NCBI GenBank assembly: GCA_028284775.1
Contig: JANQRB010000042.1
Coordinates: 1-64,000, forward strand
From: Candidatus Kapaibacterium sp.
GTDB taxonomy: Bacteria; Bacteroidota; Ignavibacteria; Kapaibacteriales; UBA7675
Direction: 5' to 3'
Length of the DNA: 64,000 nucleotides
This document shows, in pieces, positions 35,235-43,722 of the stretch. The first letter of the stretch is position 1. Each line of letters opens with the position of its first letter. Both the position numbers and the translations under genes were made by a program. A model generated the notes under the pieces. It had not been told where the DNA came from and searched no databases. It worked only from the letters and a program-made list of their open reading frames with translations.

Positions 35235-36362
35235 CTACTCCTGCGCCGGCTTCAAGGTGAAGTAAAATGTCGTTCCCTGTCCGTCGATCCCTGTGGCTTC
35301 GCTGCCGACTTTACCGCCCAGCTTCTCGACGATACGGTTGACGATCGAGAGTCCCAGGCCGTGACCACGCGTCAAGGCGGAGTTTAATTTGGCAAGCGGC
35401 ACAAAAAGCCGGCTGCGCTCGATGTCACTCAGGCCGCGACCATTGTCGCGAATCCAGAAGCGCACCGTCCCCTCCGCCGTCAGATCGGATCCCATTTCGA
35501 TACGGGGCGGACGGCCGCCGTACTTAATGGCATTGCTGAGATAGTTAACCCAGACTTCCTCGACCCATGGGGCGTAGCCCAATGCACGCGGCCATTCGTC
35601 GGGCAGCCCGATACGGGGTGTATGATCTTCAATCAGATATTCCAGCCGGCTGATTGCTTCATCAACGATCTCCTGCATATCGAGCGCTTCCAGGTTCACT
35701 TCGGTGTCGTTGACCGTCGCCATCATGAGTAACTCATCGATGATATTGCCCATCTTTTTGCCGCTGCGGACGATTGCGCGCATAAAACGGTAGCGCTCTT
35801 CGCGTGAAAAGGCAAGAAAGTCTTCGGCCAGCAAATTGGCGATTCCGACGATGCCGCCCAGCGGCGTCTTCAGGTTGTGCGCCACGGTGTGGGCATAAGC
35901 TTCCAGATCGCGCACCCGGGTTTTCAGCTCCGCCAGGTCATGAATGCGGTTTTCCTGCTCCTTGCGCTGCTCACTGGTCTGCATCCACGAGCGGAGGGCA
36001 TTGTCGGCAATCGAGCACATATTGCTCATCGTCCGTTCCGACTTGACCACATAGTCGAGGGCGCCGGCTTTCATAGCTTTGACTGCAGCGTTTTCATCGC
36101 CATGCCCCGTCATGATAACGACCGGGTACTGGACGACGTCACTCTTGGCGGGCAGTAGCTCGATCCCGCTGCCATCAGGCAGCCTCAAATCCGTAATGAT
36201 CAGGATGGGCGAAGCTTCGGCAATGATACGACGCGCTTCGGCCAAGTTATGCGCCACGGTCAAAACTTCATCAAGATCCTCCGCTTCGAAGGCTCGACGA
36301 ATCAGCTCGGCATGCGAAAGTTCATCTTCGACAAGAAGAATACGACTAGCCATACGTTTCAT
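35235..36362 (-). CDS. Hybrid receiver-histidine kinase (REC-HisKA-HATPase)
   Basis: 375 residues. An N-terminal receiver (about 6-125; Asp 58 in LIITDLRLPDGSG) precedes a coiled-coil, a HisKA helix with the phospho-accepting His in YAHTVAHNLKTPLGG (near 165) and an HATPase domain (N box WVNYLSNAIKYGG, G1 RDNGRGLSD, G2 RGHGLGLSIVN). No membrane helix: a cytosolic kinase controlled by its own receiver, as in cyanobacterial-type phosphorelays. It sits between a stand-alone receiver and the CheX-type regulator, all minus strand, forming a three-gene phosphorelay unit. Confidence 0.93.
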   Translation of the reverse strand: MKRMASRILLVEDELSHAELIRRAFEAEDLDEVLTVAHNLAEARRIIAEASPILIITDLRLPDGSGIELLPAKSDVVQYPVVIMTGHGDENAAVKAMKAGALDYVVKSERTMSNMCSIADNALRSWMQTSEQRKEQENRIHDLAELKTRVRDLEAYAHTVAHNLKTPLGGIVGIANLLAEDFLAFSREERYRFMRAIVRSGKKMGNIIDELLMMATVNDTEVNLEALDMQEIVDEAISRLEYLIEDHTPRIGLPDEWPRALGYAPWVEEVWVNYLSNAIKYGGRPPRIEMGSDLTAEGTVRFWIRDNGRGLSDIERSRLFVPLAKLNSALTRGHGLGLSIVNRIVEKLGGKVGSEATGIDGQGTTFYFTLKPAQE

Positions 36363-36424
36363 CGCTGCTTACCTACTTATTTCCGCGCGAATAAAATACA
36401 TTTTTTTTGTCGCTTTACGGTAGA

Positions 36425-36901
36425 TCAGCCACCGCCATATCGGTTCCGGCTGAGCCAGTACACGCCAAGCTCCCGCATAAGCAAATGAAATTGCTGATAC
36501 TCCAACGGTTTCACGAGGTAGCTGTTGGCCCTATACTCGTACGCCTGCGCAATGTCGCGGTCCGCTTCCGATGTTGTCAGTACCACCACCGGGATGGAAC
36601 GTAACTGAGGCGCGTGCTTGATCTGACGCAACACCTCCAGTCCATCAATTCGGGGCAGGCGCAGATCGAGCAGGATAACATTGGGACGAGGAGACTGTTC
36701 GCTTTGTGCATAGTCGCCTCGCTGAAACATATAATTTAAAGCGGCTTCACCATCCGCGACATGACGCAATCCCTCGTGCACGCCATGATCTTCAAGGCTG
36801 CGTTTCACCAGGGTTGCATGAGCCGGATCGTCTTCCACCAATAGTATTGTCATCGAGTCTGTCACTTGGGAATCCTGAATCATTGCTATTGAATCCTCCA
36901 C
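36425..36901 (-). CDS. Single-domain response regulator (Rcp1-type)
   Basis: 158 residues, receiver only. LLVEDDPAHATLVKRSLEDH, phospho-acceptor Asp 79 in VILLDLRLPRIDG, VVLTTSEAD and SYLVKPLEYQQF switch residues; the insertion before the Asp (YMFQRGDYAQSEQSPRP) is typical of Rcp1/phytochrome-associated regulators. The start could be Met 17 (MTILLVEDD) since the first residues are non-conserved. It likely shuttles phosphate to or from the adjacent hybrid kinase (62 bp downstream). Confidence 0.92.
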   Translation of the reverse strand: MEDSIAMIQDSQVTDSMTILLVEDDPAHATLVKRSLEDHGVHEGLRHVADGEAALNYMFQRGDYAQSEQSPRPNVILLDLRLPRIDGLEVLRQIKHAPQLRSIPVVVLTTSEADRDIAQAYEYRANSYLVKPLEYQQFHLLMRELGVYWLSRNRYGGG

Positions 36902-37523
36902 GGCACGGTGATGTATCTAGGCTCCGCGGTACCGGCCACAACCGCGGGAACAGGGTAGTGTGTTTTAAGCGATTTTTGTGTTGTCGCCGCTGAAGCCCGG
37001 CAGAAGCGCATACGATTCATACGCTTCGTGTTTCTACTATCCGCTTGCTTCCAACGGCTGACCGGCGAATGCCGAGAATATTTTCCGTTATTTGTCCTCC
37101 GGCCGCCGCCCGGGGCGGCCTGCCCTGCGAAGTCAGGCACGGGCCCGCCGCAGCGGGTGCACAAGAGCGAGCGAGTCATATACAGCAGTTTGCAGTCTGA
37201 TCGGTGCAGGTAATCGACCCGGCTTTGCCGTTATCGGTTTTGCCTCGACAATCCGCAGGCCAGAGTGAGCCGACGCATCGCGCTTCACATAACAGATCGG
37301 CAAACTTACAGAAAATGCGACCTGCCCGCAATACAGGAGCGAGAAAGCCGGACCACAGCTCCCTCCCGCGTAACATTTCGCTCCTCCCAATGCCTGTAAC
37401 GGCGTACAGGCAACCTGTGTTATAGCTCCTTTTTCCATCGCTGTCGCAGCCAGGACAGGACGGAATCCCCGGGCCTACATGCACTGGCGCTTCGAGTCGT
37501 CATGGTGCAATTGACTAAGTCAT
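36902..37523. other. Divergent intergenic region, response regulator / TlpA-like lipoprotein
   Basis: 622 bp between divergent genes. Both strands contain 70-100-codon open frames with Cys/Arg-rich, non-protein-like translations, so no gene is called. No TAnnTTTG box with a -33 partner was found by eye; the promoters of both neighbours must lie here. Confidence 0.35.
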
Positions 37524-39314
37524 ATGGTGAAATCTATGAACTGTCTGATGAAATCGATCCTACTCCAACTGGTTCTGCTGCTGGCGGGAGCCCTGGCGGT
37601 CTCGTGCAGCAACCGCAGCGAGACCGGTATTTCCGGAGTTCTCACCGGCGCCGGCGATCGGCCGCTCGCACTTGCGCATATCCATTTGCTGCAGCCAAAT
37701 GTCAATGAAGCCGATTCGCTCCTGCTGAGCGCCGTCACCGATTCAAATGGCGCTTTTCGCCTCGTAACGGAGCATCAGGGTATCGTGAAGCTGCGCTGCA
37801 CGGCTCCGGATCATAGTATGCTTGATATTCAGCCTCTCCTGCTTCAGGGCAGGGACAATATTTCGCTCACTATTCGCCTGGGCGGCCACCGTTATGCCGA
37901 CCGCTTCGATTCCGTCAGCCTTATCGGCGACTTCAACAATTGGAATTGGGACAGGGCCCTGCCGCTGCTGCCGCAGCCCGACGGCCGCTACACCCTTGAG
38001 CTTCCGGCAACGGAAGAACGCTTCGCCTATCAGCTTATCAATGTTGCCCTGGACAAATCCATCAACGGCACACAGTCGGATTCCTTTGAATATGACGGTG
38101 ACGGCGACTACCGTTCGATCGTCCGCAGCGAAGGCGGTCGTGTTCGGATTGTCTTCGATCCCGCTTTGTTGCCGCAATCGGGTCACGAAGCTTTCGTAAG
38201 TCCACTCGACGCAAATCGGGAAAGTCTGCTGCAATTCGCCGATGCCGCCCGCCGACGTGAAGACAACTATTTTATGGCGCGATCGCAATTTGTACTCAAT
38301 GGTCATCGAGCTGAAAGCTTTCGCTGGCACGACGCCGAAGAATTCCGGGAAGCGCGTGCCGGACTCGAGGCGGCCGATGGCGAGCTGCAGCAGCAGACGG
38401 CCTTGCTGAATTATCTCCACCTGGCCATTTTCAGCGAAGAATTCGATACGCTGCTCGTCCGGTGGGCCTACGAGGAAATTGCGCCTGATTCCTACCTGTG
38501 GTCCCTGCCGGAACGCATCGCAATCGTCAAGCTCCTGCCATGGTCGATGACGAAAACCGGCGACCGGCAGCGGGCCTGGGACTATCTGACGGCCGTTGCG
38601 GCAGAGCACCCCGACCACGACGTTCGCGCGCACGTGCTCTACGATCAGCTCAACTACGCCGACTTCAACCGCGCGAAAGATGAGCCGCAGCCGGAGTCTT
38701 TTACGATCAGCATAGACGAAGCCCGGCAGATATACCAGACGCTCTTGCGGGATTTTCCCGATTCACGCTTTGCCGGCACGGCCATCAGTTACAATCCAGA
38801 CCGCAGTATTCGTATCGGGAATCCCATCCCTTCCTTTGCGTTGCCGGCCTTTGACGATAGTGTCGCAATGTACGACGCTTCCAGCAGCGGCGACCGCAGT
38901 TTGCTGCTGCACTTCTGGGATCCCGGATCGCCGGGATGTGTGGCGGCAATTCCGGAACTGATACGCGCCCACGAACGGTATGGCACCGATAGCCTCGCGA
39001 TCCTGTCCGTCGCGCTGGCCGGCAACCCGGACGAACTGCGACAATTCCGGCAGGAACAGTACGCAATGCCCTGGATGCACTCCAGCTTCAAGGCGGAAGA
39101 AAGCGGTCAGGTTCGCACGCTCTTCGAAATTGTGGATGTTCCAACCTTGATTCTCGTAGGCGCGGACGGCATCATCGAGGCGAGCAATGAGTTTCTGGAC
39201 AAGGGCAGGCTGATGCACCTGCTGGACACCCGCTTTCACAATGCCCGTCGGAGCAACGAAGGCAATTCGACAATCCTCGGCGGTTTTAAGATCAAACCCG
39301 ACCAGAAAGAATGA
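37524..39314 (+). CDS. Thioredoxin-fold (TlpA-like) lipoprotein with CBM48-like domain
   Basis: 596 residues. A lipoprotein signal peptide (LLQLVLLLAGALAVSC) implies outer- or inner-membrane anchoring; starts at residue 5 or 9 are also possible. Domains in order: a carboxypeptidase-regulatory-like beta-sandwich (about 32-110), a CBM48/early-set-like segment (VSLIGDFNNWNWDRALPLL, about 128-205), an alpha-helical middle part, and a C-terminal thioredoxin fold (about 435-575; PIPSFALPAF, LLLHFWDPGSPGCVAAIPEL, VDVPTLILVGADG). The usual CxxC is SPGC here: the first Cys is missing, so classical disulfide exchange is unlikely. TlpA-type thioredoxins in this superphylum often support cytochrome or cell-surface redox chemistry. 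It may instead act as a chaperone or sensor. Confidence 0.8.
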   Translation: MVKSMNCLMKSILLQLVLLLAGALAVSCSNRSETGISGVLTGAGDRPLALAHIHLLQPNVNEADSLLLSAVTDSNGAFRLVTEHQGIVKLRCTAPDHSMLDIQPLLLQGRDNISLTIRLGGHRYADRFDSVSLIGDFNNWNWDRALPLLPQPDGRYTLELPATEERFAYQLINVALDKSINGTQSDSFEYDGDGDYRSIVRSEGGRVRIVFDPALLPQSGHEAFVSPLDANRESLLQFADAARRREDNYFMARSQFVLNGHRAESFRWHDAEEFREARAGLEAADGELQQQTALLNYLHLAIFSEEFDTLLVRWAYEEIAPDSYLWSLPERIAIVKLLPWSMTKTGDRQRAWDYLTAVAAEHPDHDVRAHVLYDQLNYADFNRAKDEPQPESFTISIDEARQIYQTLLRDFPDSRFAGTAISYNPDRSIRIGNPIPSFALPAFDDSVAMYDASSSGDRSLLLHFWDPGSPGCVAAIPELIRAHERYGTDSLAILSVALAGNPDELRQFRQEQYAMPWMHSSFKAEESGQVRTLFEIVDVPTLILVGADGIIEASNEFLDKGRLMHLLDTRFHNARRSNEGNSTILGGFKIKPDQKE

Positions 39315-39458
39315 ATTCAGACAGTTAAGGCATCTCAGCCCGTATAGCCCCGGGACCCCGCATTCCATAACTTAGCCGCAGACATAATCCCCTGCGGGCG
39401 AGCGGTGATACTGACCTGTTGCGCAGCCATGAAGGCGACCCGGAAAAGACAGGAATAT
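39315..39458. other. Convergent gap
   Basis: 144 bp between the 3' ends of the TlpA-like lipoprotein gene and the hydrolase gene. Only a short weak hairpin around GCCCCGGGACCCC (near 39347) was seen; no convincing bidirectional terminator. Confidence 0.3.
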
Positions 39459-40463
39459 CTATTTCAAAAAAGTCAGAAGTTCAATGTGAAACTGGCTGGT
39501 TTGTTCCAGATGCGGAATATGACCGACGCCGTCCATCTCCTTGAGCTTTGCACCCGGGATCGCCGCCGCGGCCTTGCGCCCCAGCTCGGGATAATTGCCC
39601 ATCGAAGCCAGCACCGAATCGCTTACGACGCCGTGCCCCAGCGTGGTTCGGTCCTCTTGACCGATGATCAAAAGCGTGGGGACCTGCAGCGCGGGAAACT
39701 CGTAAAGAACAGGTTGCAGGTAGATCATTTGATAGGTCAGGGCTGACGACCAGGCCAATCGCGGATAGTCGGCGCTTCTGGTCCAGGCGGCGTGAACATT
39801 GGCATAATTTGCAAACTTGTCCTTCCATTGCGCATAGTAGCGCCGGTGAGAGTCCAGAATTCCCTGGTCAGTGTAATTGAGAATCTCGCTATACCAGTCC
39901 TCGACGCTGCGATACGGCACCTTCAGGCGATAGTCTTCAAGTCCAATGGGATTCTCCAGGACAAGCTTGAGACTGCGCTCGGGATACATCAGTGCGAAAC
40001 GCGCGGCGAGCATACCACCCATCGAATGACCGAGCAGGGCAACTTTACCGATCCCAAGCTGATCGAGCAGCATGCCTGTGCTTTGCGCCATACGCTGAAA
40101 GCTATAATGAATGTTGGGCTTCGAAGATTTGCCAAAGCCGATCTGATCGGGAATTATGACGCGAAATCCGTTCTTCGTCAGGAAGCGAATGGTCGTCTGC
40201 CAATAAGCTCCGAAGAAATTTTTGCCGTGCAGCAACAGCACGGTCGGCGCCCGATCTTTGCCGGCCGGTTTCATATCGCCATAAGCCATACGCAATTGTT
40301 TGCCTTCAATCACCAGATCGAAGTAGCGCACCGGATAGGGATAATCAAAATTTTCCAGTCCGATGCCCATCGGAGCATGAGCGGAAACTTGCGGCTGGGC
40401 ATGCAGGGTCGTCAGCGCAGCAAGTGTCAACAATACCAACAGGAATCCCCGGCGAACTAACAT
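39459..40463 (-). CDS. Secreted alpha/beta hydrolase
   Basis: 334 residues with a cleavable signal peptide (LLVLLTLAALTTLHAQ). Alpha/beta-hydrolase fold: oxyanion HGKNFFGAYW (near 80), nucleophile elbow LLGHSMGGML (Ser near 147), acid in LLIIGQEDRTTLGHG and catalytic His in VGHIPHLEQ near the C-terminus. It is probably periplasmic or secreted, with ester or amide substrate unknown. A well-formed Bacteroidota-type promoter lies 56-86 bp upstream (40516-40549). It may also be reached by readthrough from the kinase gene 119 bp upstream. Confidence 0.92.
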   Translation of the reverse strand: MLVRRGFLLVLLTLAALTTLHAQPQVSAHAPMGIGLENFDYPYPVRYFDLVIEGKQLRMAYGDMKPAGKDRAPTVLLLHGKNFFGAYWQTTIRFLTKNGFRVIIPDQIGFGKSSKPNIHYSFQRMAQSTGMLLDQLGIGKVALLGHSMGGMLAARFALMYPERSLKLVLENPIGLEDYRLKVPYRSVEDWYSEILNYTDQGILDSHRRYYAQWKDKFANYANVHAAWTRSADYPRLAWSSALTYQMIYLQPVLYEFPALQVPTLLIIGQEDRTTLGHGVVSDSVLASMGNYPELGRKAAAAIPGAKLKEMDGVGHIPHLEQTSQFHIELLTFLK

Positions 40464-40515
40464 TATGCATTCGTCCTTATTGAATTGAAAGCGGGTGAAG
40501 CAATGAACGTGAGGC

Positions 40516-40549
40516 CTGCAAATTTACATTTATCCAGGCTGGCGGCAAG
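40516..40549 (-). promoter_or_regulatory. Bacteroidota-type promoter of the hydrolase gene
   Basis: On the minus strand, CTTG (40549-40546), exactly 19 bp, then TAAATTTG (40526-40519) followed by CAGGCC. This fits the established Bacteroidota primary-sigma consensus TTTG-N19-TAnnTTTG with one mismatch. It is 56 bp upstream of ATG (-7 box edge to start), giving a short 5' UTR. The best-formed member of the TAnnYTTGCAG set. Confidence 0.65.
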
Positions 40550-40582
40550 ACAATTGCTCGGGGCTGCGGCCTTCCGGTTCAG

Positions 40583-41677
40583 CTAGGGTGCAGCCAGCGG
40601 CAAGGTCACCGAAACGTTGGTGCCGATGTCCGGTAGACTTTTTACTTTCAGCGCGCCGCCGTGCAATTCGGCAATAAGTTGAACAATTGCAAGGCCGATC
40701 CCAACGCCCTGTTGTTCGTAGAGGAGGCGATCGAACTGAATGTGGGCGCCGAGACGGGCGATCTGGGCGTCGCTCATACCGCGGCCGGCGTCGCGCAGCG
40801 TCAGCAAATAGTTGTTGCCCTGTACCTTGCCGCTCACCGCGATGGAAGTACCGGCGTCGGAAAACTTCATGGCATTACGCAACAACTCGGTTACGACATA
40901 GCGGCAATAGTTGCTGCCGACCTGCACTCCATAGGGCTGCAGCTCGACACTGCAATCGCCGGAGCGATGATACTCCCCTTCCAATTCCTTCAGCGCCGCA
41001 GCAACCGTCTGTTCCGACAGCTCGCTCGCGGGTCGGCGCAGCTCGCGGATAGCGGCGGCATCCGAAGAGATCGAGCGCAAATGCGCATACATCAGGAAAT
41101 CGCTGACCATCCGATGCAGACGATGACCGGCATCGTGAATCATTCGGGCGTGGTCGCGCAGCTGGTGCCGCTCGATGATTTCATTGTTCTCAATGGAATC
41201 GAGGATCAGTCCGGAAAAGCCGATTACCGCGTTGAGAGGTGTCAGAAATTCATGCGGCAGAGCCTGCGAAAGATTGCTCCGCAGCTCATCGAGCGTATGC
41301 TTGAGCGCCTGCTTGCGCCACAAACGGATCTCGATCGCGCGCAGCAACTCATCGATATCGATCGGTTTCGTCAGATAATCGTCAGCGCCGATATTCATTC
41401 CATAGCGCCGGTCGTGATGCTCGGCCTTGGCGCTGAGAAATATGAATGGTATTACCGCCGTATCCGGGTCGTCGCGCAAAGCCTTGAATACAGCGTAACC
41501 ATCCAGCTCGGGCATCATAATGTCACAGATTATCAAATCAGGATAGTGATTGCGGGCGGCAGCGACACCTTCCCTTCCGTCGCCGGCGCAAAGAACCTCA
41601 TACTCATGTGCCTCCAGGATGTCGGCCAGCGAATCGCTGATTTTATGGTCATCTTCAATAATGAGAATAGTTTTCAC
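40583..41677 (-). CDS. Hybrid receiver-histidine kinase (REC-HisKA-HATPase)
   Basis: 364 residues. Receiver about 3-120 (phospho-acceptor Asp 52 in LIICDIMMPELDGYAVF; Lys in YLTKPIDIDEL), HisKA with LPHEFLTPLNAVIGFS (His near 153), HATPase with N box VTELLRNAMKF, G1 LRDAGRGMSD and G2 GVGIGLAIVQL. Cytosolic, no membrane helix. Its start overlaps the upstream sensor kinase stop by 4 nt (ATGA), so the two are translationally coupled: the membrane kinase would feed the receiver of this one. Confidence 0.93.
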   Translation of the reverse strand: MKTILIIEDDHKISDSLADILEAHEYEVLCAGDGREGVAAARNHYPDLIICDIMMPELDGYAVFKALRDDPDTAVIPFIFLSAKAEHHDRRYGMNIGADDYLTKPIDIDELLRAIEIRLWRKQALKHTLDELRSNLSQALPHEFLTPLNAVIGFSGLILDSIENNEIIERHQLRDHARMIHDAGHRLHRMVSDFLMYAHLRSISSDAAAIRELRRPASELSEQTVAAALKELEGEYHRSGDCSVELQPYGVQVGSNYCRYVVTELLRNAMKFSDAGTSIAVSGKVQGNNYLLTLRDAGRGMSDAQIARLGAHIQFDRLLYEQQGVGIGLAIVQLIAELHGGALKVKSLPDIGTNVSVTLPLAAP

Positions 41678-43449
41678 TCCACCTTTTCCTTTGATGAGGC
41701 AAGCGGCAGGGTCAACACAAAGCGACTGCCATTACCTGCCTCGCTTGAAACATCGATATGTCCGCCGAGAGCGAGCGCGGCATGCCCGGCAATTCCCAGT
41801 CCCAGTCCTGTACCCCGAATCGTGCCCACATTGGCGCCCCGAAAAAACGACTCAAACAAGCGATTCCGATCGTCCGCTTCTATTCCAATGCCGTAATCAC
41901 GGATGCCGAATTCCAGGCTGCCATCGCGCTCCGATACGTCGAACTCCACCGGGCTGCCCGCCGGCGAGTATTTGAAAGCGTTCGACAATAAGTTGCTCAA
42001 ACAGCGTCGCAGCAGTTTGTCGTCCAGCTCGTATTCAGCGCGGACTGAAGCCGATATCTTCAGCAGCAGTTCGTGTGTCCGTTCCTGCTGCATCTCATCC
42101 CGCAGGTTTTGACACCAGGCGCGCAGGTTCAGCGGGACCGGCTTAACGAGCACTTTGTTCGCATCGGCTTTACTGGTAAACAACACGTCTTCCAGCAACT
42201 CCTTCATGCGGCGCACCGAGTCATCGATGTAGCCGAAATGTTTGGATACTTTCGCCGGGTCACTGCGTTCGCCAAAACGCTGCAGGAACTGGCTGGAATT
42301 ATGGATGGCGGTCAGCGGCGAACGAAATTCATGCGACACCGTGGCGACGAAGCGCGACTTAATTTCGTTGAGCTCCTGTGCCCTCGCCAAAGCACCTTTG
42401 ATTTCCGCCTCGGCTAACTTGCTCTTGGTGACGTCTTGAAATATTGCCGTAAGTGTCGTGAACTCCGCCTCGCCTTCTCTGTTGGGCACCGCGTTCCAAT
42501 GCCACACCCGGCCGCCGAATTCCAATTCGAAACTCGCGTTTTTACCGGCGAAGGCGCGCTGATAGAAGGGCTTGCACAGAAGCAATAACTCTTCGGACTG
42601 TAAATACTCTGCAATATCCTTGTTTTCGTCTCCGGACGGCGTGGAGTCCTCAGCTTGAAAAGCGGTGCCGCTGAGTTCCAGGTGCCGGTAGTCGCGGCTC
42701 ACAAGAGCGACGCCTCCGTTCGGTATATTGTCGACCAATGTCCGGTAGCGTTTTTCACTCTCGGAAATTCTTTCTATCGAAACATCGAGCCGGCGGTACA
42801 CCGGCCGAAAGGTCGAGAAGGAGAGAAAGAACAGCAGCAGAAACAGGATCAACAGCACCGCGATTTCCAGCGGCAGAATGTTGGCCTGCTGAAGGTCAAT
42901 ATCTTCGTCGAGCCAGCCGAGAATACGCTGAGAACATTGCTCGATGTCGTCGTCAATCGCCACAAGCTGGTGGATGAGAATTCGAATCTCTTGCGGAGGA
43001 AGCGTTCGCCGGATATCGTCTGCGGAGGTGTCGATCAGTCCTGCGACAAGCTCAGCCGGGGCCGAATACAATGAATCGAGGCGTCGTAACTGTTCGAAGA
43101 CAACGGCATTGTCCTCGCCGATGAGCAAGCGTAACTCGTGACTGTTTTGCCGCAGTTCCGCCGCAGCGCTGTCTGCAGAATCCAAAAAACTGATGAGTTG
43201 TTGTACAGGCGTGAGCGCCGAGGAGTCGATCAGGTTGGTTTGAAGCTGGAACGCCGTTTCAACAATACCTTGTTGAAGCCCGGAGTTCAATTGTACCGCG
43301 GAGTGGATCAGATGCGTTTCACTGTTGCGTTTGTCCGAGAATGATTCAACAAAAATCAGTGCGCCGATCGCAATAAGCACGATAGTCGCCACAATCACGT
43401 TGAATCGTCTGCGCAAGGACTGAATCTCGCGTCGTGACGAATGAGTCAT
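41674..43449 (-). CDS. Membrane sensor histidine kinase with PAS domain
   Basis: 591 residues. TM1 about 18-36 (VIVATIVLIAIGALIFVES), a roughly 150-residue helical periplasmic sensor region with no recognised domain, TM2 about 195-215 (AVLLILFLLLFFLSF), PAS about 228-345 (VDNIPNGGVALVSRDYRHLE), HisKA with FVATVSHEFRSPLTA (His near 375), HATPase with N box LSNLLSNAFKYSP, G1 RDYGIGIEADD and G2 GTGLGLGIAGH. Overlaps the next kinase by 4 nt. The periplasmic ligand is unknown. Confidence in class is high. Confidence 0.93.
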   Translation of the reverse strand: MTHSSRREIQSLRRRFNVIVATIVLIAIGALIFVESFSDKRNSETHLIHSAVQLNSGLQQGIVETAFQLQTNLIDSSALTPVQQLISFLDSADSAAAELRQNSHELRLLIGEDNAVVFEQLRRLDSLYSAPAELVAGLIDTSADDIRRTLPPQEIRILIHQLVAIDDDIEQCSQRILGWLDEDIDLQQANILPLEIAVLLILFLLLFFLSFSTFRPVYRRLDVSIERISESEKRYRTLVDNIPNGGVALVSRDYRHLELSGTAFQAEDSTPSGDENKDIAEYLQSEELLLLCKPFYQRAFAGKNASFELEFGGRVWHWNAVPNREGEAEFTTLTAIFQDVTKSKLAEAEIKGALARAQELNEIKSRFVATVSHEFRSPLTAIHNSSQFLQRFGERSDPAKVSKHFGYIDDSVRRMKELLEDVLFTSKADANKVLVKPVPLNLRAWCQNLRDEMQQERTHELLLKISASVRAEYELDDKLLRRCLSNLLSNAFKYSPAGSPVEFDVSERDGSLEFGIRDYGIGIEADDRNRLFESFFRGANVGTIRGTGLGLGIAGHAALALGGHIDVSSEAGNGSRFVLTLPLASSKEKVE

Positions 43450-43722
43450 ATTTATTGCCGCTTTCTAATCCGAATCCGACGGAATCATTTACTGCAGGCA
43501 GCCGAAGCCGAACCGGCCGGAAATGATCTGAAGGCGGCAAAAAGTTAAGAAACCCAGGCTCAAAAATCAATAAGATCACAAAGCGAACGCACTCACTGTT
43601 TTTTTCTGTTACACACCGCCCATCGGCTCCTTCATGTTCATCAAGGCCGGAGTTAGCCGGGGCACCTGCAGGCGCAAATGTTGGAAGGGACACTGCGAGA
43701 GCAGTAAGGAGAGCCTGCGCCA
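43450..43722. other. Gap between helical-repeat protein and sensor kinase
   Basis: 273 bp on a common minus-strand direction. An ATG overlaps the upstream stop (TAATG) and opens a 125-codon frame that runs into the kinase gene; only its first 15 residues look like an exported peptide, so it is not called. AT-rich runs (GATTTTTGAG, GGTTTCTTAAC) could hold a promoter for the kinases. Confidence 0.35.

Noticed and set aside
37133-37484. Two overlapping minus-strand frames of about 100 codons in the response-regulator/TlpA gap
   Set aside because: Cys/Gly/Arg-rich translations with no motif; inconsistent with coding in this window.
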